Shown one piece after another: positions 1-4,203 of a DNA stretch of 5,629 nucleotides (position 1 is the first letter of the stretch; each line of letters starts with the position of its first letter). The translations under genes and the position numbers were made by a program. The stretch is from Blastocatellia bacterium. GTDB taxonomy: Bacteria; Acidobacteriota; Blastocatellia; Chloracidobacteriales; JADJPF01. The stretch is taken from NCBI GenBank assembly GCA_023265235.1, contig JAHFUF010000381.1, forward strand, positions 1-5,629. The letters are read 5' to 3'. Under the pieces are notes generated by a model that was not told the DNA's origin, did not search any database, and saw only the letters and a list, made by a program, of their open reading frames with translations.

Positions 1-625
1 ACACTATAGTTATTTCTTGTCCTGTTGGGCTAAGAAAGGTAATTTTCTCAGAATGTAACATTAATCTAGGAAACTTAAGAGCTTGTGTTCTATCACCATA
101 CTGTAAATCGCCAACAATAGAATGGCCAATACTATAGAGGTGTACCCTGATTTGATGCCGTCGTCCAGTTTTTGGATAGGCATTAACTAAAGTATAGTTC
201 CCTGTTTTGCTCTTAACTTGATAATGAGTAAGACTAGTTTTACCTTGTTTGTAATCTATTCCCATTCGCCCTGATCCATATTCCCTAATAGGTTTATTTA
301 TTATGCCTTTATCCATATTCACTAGCCCATGTACTAAAGCTAAATACTCTTTAGAAACTTTGCTAGTAGAGAATTGATCGTTTAAGTATTTATGGCTAAT
401 AGTATTTTTGGCAAATACAACCACACCACTTACTTGTTTATCTAAGCGATGTACAACATAGAGTTTTTTTCCTAAAAGCTGTTCAACTATTTTTACTAAA
501 ACCTGCTCGTGGGCTTGTTCTACTTGATTATCGCGACCAAGAATAGTATTAATTCCAATAGGTTTATTAACAGCAATAAAGTTTTCATCTTCATAAAGCG
601 TTTCTATATAAAGCGTTTCTATCAT
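1..625 (-). CDS. RluA-family RNA pseudouridine synthase, C-terminus cut by window edge
   Basis: Isomerises specific uridines to pseudouridine in rRNA or tRNA in the cytoplasm. The 208 residues visible contain the RluA hallmarks: an N-terminal LYEDENFIAVNKP strand (10-22), the catalytic motif HRLDKQVSG (59-67) with nucleophile Asp62, the GRRHQIRVH motif (154-162), GHSIVGDLQYGD (167-178), and the closing LHSEKITFLSPTGQE segment (190-204). Only about the last 10-20 residues should be missing. There is no N-terminal S4 domain, so the layout resembles RluA rather than RluC/RluD; the target uridine cannot be assigned. Two consensus threonines differ: Val65 in the catalytic motif and Arg156 in GRxHQIR. 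The ATG at 625 is the first possible start after an in-frame stop at 658-656, but no good Shine-Dalgarno precedes it. A 15-bp duplication gives IETLY twice right after Met1. It is transcribed divergently from the VWA-like gene. Family assignment is firm; the specific role is not. Confidence 0.93.
   Translation of the reverse strand, partial: MIETLYIETLYEDENFIAVNKPIGINTILGRDNQVEQAHEQVLVKIVEQLLGKKLYVVHRLDKQVSGVVVFAKNTISHKYLNDQFSTSKVSKEYLALVHGLVNMDKGIINKPIREYGSGRMGIDYKQGKTSLTHYQVKSKTGNYTLVNAYPKTGRRHQIRVHLYSIGHSIVGDLQYGDRTQALKFPRLMLHSEKITFLSPTGQEITIV
593..622. repeat. Perfect 15-bp tandem duplication in the pseudouridine synthase N-terminus
   Basis: The unit ATAAAGCGTTTCTAT occurs at 593-607 and again immediately at 608-622. 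Read on the minus strand it encodes IETLY twice, residues 2-6 and 7-11, just after the start codon. Being a multiple of three it leaves the frame open. The second LYEDEN copy aligns with the usual start of the RluA catalytic domain, so the extra copy probably only lengthens a flexible N-terminus. Confidence 0.95.
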
Positions 626-652
626 ATGGTTGGCTTTTGTGTTGGGTAGTTT

Positions 653-680
653 ATGTTAAAATCAAAAAACTTGAGCACAA
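653..680 (-). promoter_or_regulatory. Possible sigma70-type promoter for the pseudouridine synthase gene
   Basis: Read on the minus strand, TTGTGC (680-675) and TAACAT (658-653) lie 16 bp apart, upstream of the start at 625. The matches to TTGACA and TATAAT are only 3/6 and 4/6. In AT-rich sequence such pairs arise by chance, so this is a weak candidate. Its -35 half lies inside the inverted repeat at 667-684. Confidence 0.25.
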
Positions 681-684
681 GTTT
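667..684. promoter_or_regulatory. Perfect 7-bp inverted repeat between divergent genes
   Basis: AAACTTG (667-673) and CAAGTTT (678-684) are exact reverse complements separated by the four bases AGCA. The repeat sits in the 80-bp gap between two divergent genes, about 20 bp upstream of the VWA-like start codon and 10 bp before its ribosome binding site. It could be an operator for a dimeric regulator or a small hairpin in the 5' untranslated region. The symmetry is seen directly; the function is inferred. Confidence 0.45.
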
Positions 685-705
685 CAATAGTTTAAGGATT
701 TACTT

Positions 706-1773
706 ATGCATAAAAAATTTATTCTTGGCCTTATTATCCTTTTGTTTGTCTCAATTAATCTACTAATCCCTGCTAGCAAAGCTCAGTCAGGTAAAGTTCG
801 CCCTAGTGACAAGAAAAAAGATCAACAAGAAGAGATCATTGATAAAAAAGGCGAAGCTATCAAGATCGAAACCTCTTTAACTAATATTGAAGTAACAGTA
901 ACAGATAAAAAAAGTGGTGGCATATACCAAGGGCTTAAACCCGGTAATTTTGCTATATATGAGGATGGTGTAAAACAAGAGGTTTCTAATTTTTCTGCTA
1001 TTGAAGCACCTATTACTCTAGTCCTTTTACTTGAATATAGTCGCCAGATTAGTGTTATTAGGAATGAAATAATTAATCCTGCTGGACAGTTTGTTACAAG
1101 TTTTGTTCAACCTAAAGATCAAATAGCTATTGTAGCCTATGATGCTCATCCAGCAGTACTTAATGATTTTACAGATAGCCAAGGTCAATTAGCAGCTTCT
1201 ATTAACCTGCTATCCCGTAATACACCAGCCCTTAATGATAGTAATCTTTATGACGCGCTTAATTTTGTTCTTAAAGGCGGCAAAGTTGATAAGGTTGATT
1301 ATGCTGGTATTGAAGAAGTTCCTGGACGCGTAGCAGTTCTATTAATTAGTTCTGGGTTTGATACTTTTAGTAAGCTCACCTATGATAAAACATTAAAACT
1401 AGTCGAGAATGCTGGTGTACCAATTTATACTATTGGTATTGGAAACCTCTTTTTTAAGCTTTATGAATCAAGAATGTCTGATGAGCAAAGACTAGGCTTT
1501 TATCAAGCAGCTAATCAACTAGGTTCTTTTTCTAGGTTATCAGGAGGAAGATTTTTCCCTGTTACTTTTGAAGGTGAAATACCTACTACATTAAGATCTA
1601 TTTCTGCTCTACTACGTAGTCAATATAGTATTGGATATGCTCCTAATAATACACGTAAAGAAGGGAAAAAACGTAAGGTAGAAATTCATGTTGATGTTGA
1701 TGGCGATGGGAAAAGGGATGATGCTAAGCTAGTAATTCAATACCGTAAAGTTTATACAGAACCAAAAAGCTAA
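706..1773 (+). CDS. Exported VWFA-related protein of the acidobacterial type
   Basis: A 355-residue exported protein, probably acting outside the cytoplasmic membrane in binding or adhesion; no ligand can be named. Residues 1-26 form a Sec signal peptide: a basic start (HKK), a hydrophobic core at 5-22, and a likely signal peptidase I site after ASKA (23-26). A linker rich in K, D and E follows (28-50). Residues 55-100 contain the strand and loop VTVTDKKSGG..GLKPGNFAIYEDGVKQEVSNF, typical of the VWFA-related Acidobacterial domain family. A Rossmann-like VWA core runs about 103-285: LVLLLEYS, KDQIAIVAYD, NLYDAL, VLLISSGFD, GVPIYTIGIG. The closing YSIGYAPNN..EGKKRKVEIHV segment (307-329) is also family-typical. 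The MIDAS is degenerate: EYSRQ at 110-114 replaces DxSxS, and Ser216 sits where an Asp is usual. A DxDxDGxxDD stretch (330-339) resembles a calcium loop. Start supported by AAGGA at 694-698, seven bases before ATG. It is a single gene, ended by hairpins downstream. Confidence 0.88.
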   Translation: MHKKFILGLIILLFVSINLLIPASKAQSGKVRPSDKKKDQQEEIIDKKGEAIKIETSLTNIEVTVTDKKSGGIYQGLKPGNFAIYEDGVKQEVSNFSAIEAPITLVLLLEYSRQISVIRNEIINPAGQFVTSFVQPKDQIAIVAYDAHPAVLNDFTDSQGQLAASINLLSRNTPALNDSNLYDALNFVLKGGKVDKVDYAGIEEVPGRVAVLLISSGFDTFSKLTYDKTLKLVENAGVPIYTIGIGNLFFKLYESRMSDEQRLGFYQAANQLGSFSRLSGGRFFPVTFEGEIPTTLRSISALLRSQYSIGYAPNNTRKEGKKRKVEIHVDVDGDGKRDDAKLVIQYRKVYTEPKS

Positions 1774-1782
1774 CAGCTTTTT
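1764..1782 (+). terminator. AT-rich hairpin overlapping the stop codon of the VWA-like gene
   Basis: AAAAAGCT (1764-1771) and AGCTTTTT (1775-1782) are perfect reverse complements with a three-base loop, AAC. The stop codon TAA (1771-1773) spans the end of the left arm and the loop. The 3' arm ends in five T. Only two or three base pairs are not simple A-T runs, so alone it would be a weak terminator. It may act as a first stop before the stronger hairpin at 1810-1842, or as an mRNA 3'-end structure. Confidence 0.4.
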
Positions 1783-1809
1783 CTAATCAAACAACCCTTC
1801 TTAAACACA

Positions 1810-1842
1810 AAAACCCCCAAAGCATTTTGCTTTGCGGGTTTT
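1810..1842. terminator. Bidirectional intrinsic terminator between convergent genes
   Basis: The left arm AAAACCC-C-CAAAGCA (1810-1824) pairs with TGCTTTG-C-GGGTTTT (1828-1842) around a TTT loop, giving 14 base pairs with a single C/C mismatch. The arm ends are A-rich on the left and T-rich on the right, so each strand transcribes a stem followed by a U-rich tract. It lies between the plus-strand VWA-like gene, ending 36 bases earlier, and the minus-strand pilus ATPase gene, ending 29 bases later, where a shared terminator is expected. Confidence 0.85.
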
Positions 1843-1871
1843 ATTTTCAGCCACTTTTGTTTTTATTACTT

Positions 1872-2948
1872 TTATTGACCATTAAAGGCAATTGCTCTTT
1901 CAACACCAGTAGGGTGAGTAGCAGCAAGTAAAGCAGTACTTTTATCTATTACACCTTTTTCATAAAGTGTCACTATATCTTGATCAAATGTGCGCATTCC
2001 ATAATAATCTCGCCCTCTCTCCATATGGCTATGAATTTCCTGTATTCGATCATGATTTCGTAAACATTCAGCAATAACTCCATTCATTCTTAACATTTCT
2101 ACTACAGGGATTCTTCCTTCACCATCTTTTTTCATTAATAATCTTAGGCTAATAATTGCGACTAGATTACTAGCTAATCTTTCGCGTAAAGACTGTCTTT
2201 CTTGTTGAGGATAAAATCCTAAAATACGAGTAAAAGTTCTCTGCGCATCTGTAGTATGAATAGCACTTAAAGTTAAATGTCCTGTTTCAGCAGCAGTTAA
2301 TACGGCCTCAAAGGTTTCTGCGTCACGAACCTCTGCGGCCATTATTACATCAGGGCTTTGACGTAAGGCTTGTTTTAATGCAGTTTTATAATCTGGAATA
2401 TCTTCACTAACTTCTCTTTGTGTAATTAATCCTCTCGCTTTTTGGTAAGTAAATTCTATTGGGTCTTCTATTGTAATAATATGTGCTTTGCGAGTACGGT
2501 TAATATGTTCAATAATAGCTGAAAGTGTGGTTGATTTACCTTGGCCTGTAGCACCTGTAACAAGGACTAAACCTCGCCGGAGTTCTGCAATATTTATTAA
2601 GTCTAAAGGTAGGTTAAGATCAGCAAAAGATCTTATTTCTATTGGTATAACTCTTAGGATAATACGAAAAAGTGTTCGTTGTTTGAAAATACTAGCACGA
2701 AACCTGCCAACATCAGCTATTTCATAAGTAATATCCATAGCAGTAAAAGTAGTTGGATCTTCTAGGCGGTACTGAAGTAATAACCTAGCAATTAATTCTG
2801 TATCATGTGCTTCTAAAAACTCTGATTTCACTTCCATTAACGAGTTATGATAGCGAAAGATAGGAGGCTCGCCAACTGCTAAAATTACATCTGTAACACC
2901 CTCTTCAACTGCTAGTTTTAATAAACTCTCAAATTTTCTTCTGTTCAT
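1872..2948 (-). CDS. PilT/PilU-like type IV pilus ATPase
   Basis: A hexameric cytoplasmic ATPase of the secretion-ATPase superfamily, expected to work at the base of the type IV pilus and drive retraction (twitching motility). At 358 residues it has the usual PilT length. The N-terminal PAS-like domain begins VTDVILAVGEPPIFR (18-32). The ATPase domain has Walker A GATGQGKST (132-140), the Asp box IITIEDPIEF (157-166), a Walker B-like region DVIMAAEVRDAET (200-212) with Glu206, and the His box AAETGHLTLSAIHTTDA (219-235) with His224 and His231. The C-terminus has GMRTFDQDIVTLYEKGVI (317-334). The AIRNLIRE retraction motif of classical PilT is not conserved: VIAECLRNHD occupies 291-300. It is therefore PilT/PilU-like rather than certain PilT. 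ATG at 2948 is preceded by a weak GGGA (2957-2954). It lies 48 bp downstream of the zinc-ribbon gene on the same strand, probably in one transcript ending at 1810-1842. Confidence 0.92.
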   Translation of the reverse strand: MNRRKFESLLKLAVEEGVTDVILAVGEPPIFRYHNSLMEVKSEFLEAHDTELIARLLLQYRLEDPTTFTAMDITYEIADVGRFRASIFKQRTLFRIILRVIPIEIRSFADLNLPLDLINIAELRRGLVLVTGATGQGKSTTLSAIIEHINRTRKAHIITIEDPIEFTYQKARGLITQREVSEDIPDYKTALKQALRQSPDVIMAAEVRDAETFEAVLTAAETGHLTLSAIHTTDAQRTFTRILGFYPQQERQSLRERLASNLVAIISLRLLMKKDGEGRIPVVEMLRMNGVIAECLRNHDRIQEIHSHMERGRDYYGMRTFDQDIVTLYEKGVIDKSTALLAATHPTGVERAIAFNGQ

Positions 2949-2996
2949 AAATATCCCAAAATATATTGTTTTAAGAAGTTGTTCTGTCTCGTTAAG

Positions 2997-3779
2997 TTAT
3001 GCGCTTTTGTTTATAGAAAAACTTACTGATAGGTTCTCGGCAAGCCCTCTCATTCTCATCCATATATTACTTAATGTTTGGCGAAAGGCTCCAGCTAAAC
3101 TATTGCTAGATAAACGACTCTCGGCTTTCATTAATTGACCAGAGTTTGGTAAATAAAGGCGTGTTGGTAATGAGCGAGTTGAATGTAACCTATCGCTATC
3201 TAAAACATATTTGGTTTTATTTATATCCCTAATATCCCTATTTGTAGCTGATGAGCAACTAGTAAAGGGCAAAGTCTGGCCAAGATACTCACTATGACGT
3301 TTAAATTCTATTGTTTCTGGGCTATTAGGTATAGTAGGTATAGCAATTTTAGTTGTTACCATTTTGTATGTATTATCCTCAGGCATTGATAACATACCGC
3401 TACTACGTTCTATTTCCTGAAGTTCTAAGATATCAAATTCTCGTAAAGTATGTCTCATCTGCTCTGTTCTAGACATCTTTCGCTGATAAATATAAAGCTG
3501 AGGGAAAACTTCAGACATTTTTACTGTGTCTAAAGAAGGAAATTCATCCATTATATTTTGTAATACTTCGGCAACAGAATTTATAGGTCTGCCTATTTCT
3601 TGAGTCATTGGAGATGTAGAATATTTCCTATCTGCTCTACCAATATCAGCCCTTTTAACTGTACTTACCATTTGAGATGTATTTGCTCTTACACAAATTT
3701 CTTTCACTAATCTATTACCACATTGACGGCAATACTTAAGATAGAAAGAAAATGTTACTTGGCAAAATTGGCATAACAT
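2997..3779 (-). CDS. Zinc-ribbon protein of unknown function upstream of the pilus ATPase
   Basis: I do not recognise this 260-residue protein beyond its N-terminus. Residues 3-20 form a compact zinc ribbon, CxxC-x10-CxxC (Cys3, Cys6, Cys17, Cys20, followed by Gly21), the treble-clef type often found in bacterial regulatory or scaffold proteins. The remaining 240 residues are rich in Ser, Arg and Thr, with no membrane segment, no signal peptide and no enzymatic motif. A stretch at about 66-125 (SVAEVLQNIMDEF..LREFDILELQEIE) could be helical; the rest looks poorly ordered. The ATG at 3779 is chosen because AGGAG (3792-3788) precedes it by eight bases and it puts the ribbon at the very N-terminus. 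A longer frame to a TTG at 3830 would add 17 residues without a ribosome site. It precedes the pilus ATPase by 48 bp on the same strand, so co-transcription and a pilus-related role are plausible but unproven. Confidence 0.75.
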   Translation of the reverse strand: MLCQFCQVTFSFYLKYCRQCGNRLVKEICVRANTSQMVSTVKRADIGRADRKYSTSPMTQEIGRPINSVAEVLQNIMDEFPSLDTVKMSEVFPQLYIYQRKMSRTEQMRHTLREFDILELQEIERSSGMLSMPEDNTYKMVTTKIAIPTIPNSPETIEFKRHSEYLGQTLPFTSCSSATNRDIRDINKTKYVLDSDRLHSTRSLPTRLYLPNSGQLMKAESRLSSNSLAGAFRQTLSNIWMRMRGLAENLSVSFSINKSA

Positions 3780-3787
3780 AAATGTCT

Positions 3788-3792
3788 CTCCT
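3788..3792 (-). promoter_or_regulatory. Shine-Dalgarno that sets the zinc-ribbon gene start
   Basis: On the minus strand AGGAG lies eight bases before ATG at 3779-3777. It is the best ribosome binding site in the window, and it favours this ATG over the upstream in-frame TTG at 3830. Confidence 0.8.
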
Positions 3793-3982
3793 AAAAACAA
3801 TAACTTTTGGTATGCCAGAGCACAAGGCAAGACTTATGCCATTAATTAGACCTCGGTTAGCCGCTTTGGTTTGTCAAAGTTTTATTAGTATTTTATAAAA
3901 AAATCGCAAGAAAATTTCAGTTTCTTCAATAAAATCAAGTAATTAGGTCTATTTTTGAAAAATAGTATTTTTTTCATTTTAA

Positions 3983-4049
3983 TTGGCACAATTGACAATT
4001 TTGGCAGTATCGCCAAAATTGACACAAATTAGAACTGCCAATTTTGGCA
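3983..4049. repeat. Cluster of TTGGC/GCCAA half-sites and CAATTTTGGC repeats
   Basis: CAATTTTGGC occurs at 3996-4005, in inverted orientation (GCCAAAATTG) at 4012-4021, and again directly at 4039-4048. The first two form a perfect 10-bp inverted repeat around a six-base loop. The third is embedded in TGCCAA-TT-TTGGCA (4036-4049), itself a perfect 6-bp inverted repeat. A further TTGGCA is at 3983-3988. That makes five TTGGC/GCCAA half-sites in 67 bases of otherwise AT-rich DNA between divergent genes. Most likely a multi-site operator; a structured RNA is the alternative. Confidence 0.6.
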
Positions 4050-4190
4050 AATTAATTACTAAACCAATAAATTATCAGACTCCTAAATCAGATTATTTAA
4101 CCCATTCGTTCAGCGATGATAGATCAATAATCTTGAGTAAATATGTTAACTTTTAGTACAAATCTAATAATTTTAATTTCCTAGTCAATT

Positions 4191-4196
4191 TATTAT
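4191..4196 (+). promoter_or_regulatory. Possible -10 element for a leaderless glycosyltransferase transcript
   Basis: TATTAT differs from TATAAT at one position and ends seven bases before the ATG at 4204, so transcription could begin at or near the start codon. No clear -35 hexamer is present 16-18 bp upstream. The absence of any Shine-Dalgarno before 4204 agrees with a leaderless message. Such hexamers are common by chance in AT-rich DNA. Confidence 0.3.
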
Positions 4197-4203
4197 TTAA
4201 CAG

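Larger units (their letters stand above)
3780..4203. other. Gene-free divergent intergenic region
   Basis: About 420 very AT-rich bases separate the minus-strand zinc-ribbon gene from the plus-strand glycosyltransferase gene, so promoters for both should lie here. I found no convincing ORF, tRNA or terminator. The visible structure is the half-site cluster at 3983-4049, the Shine-Dalgarno at 3788-3792, a minus-strand TTGACA (3877-3872) without a well-spaced -10 element, and a TATTAT close to the right-hand gene. The left 150 bases of the region (3831-3980) and 4050-4180 show nothing else I can support. Confidence 0.7.

Noticed and set aside
2488..2727. 79-codon open frame on the plus strand
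   Set aside because: It lies wholly inside the pilus ATPase gene on the opposite strand, over its Walker A region, and its translation resembles no protein; it is a shadow frame.
3780..3830. 17-residue N-terminal extension of the zinc-ribbon protein from a TTG codon
   Set aside because: The ATG at 3779 has a well-spaced AGGAG, which this extension would place inside the coding sequence; the TTG has no such site.
3845..3877. Minus-strand promoter TTGACA (3877-3872) with TCTAAT (3850-3845)
   Set aside because: The spacer is 21 bp, too long for a standard sigma70 promoter; kept only as a remark on the intergenic region.
3836..3898. 20-codon plus-strand ORF starting ATGCCATTAATT
   Set aside because: Too short, with no clear ribosome site and no recognisable product; expected by chance.
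3984..4000. Sigma-54 promoter suggested by TGGCAC
   Set aside because: The required GC of the -12 element is missing at the correct spacing; only the -24-like half is present.
3992..4024. Consensus -35 hexamers TTGACA at 3992-3997 and 4019-4024 on the plus strand
   Set aside because: Neither has a TATAAT-like hexamer 16-18 bp downstream, and both overlap the half-site cluster.
3983..4049. CRISPR array
   Set aside because: The repeats are about 10 bp, occur in both orientations and have unequal short spacing, unlike CRISPR repeats and spacers; no cas genes are present.
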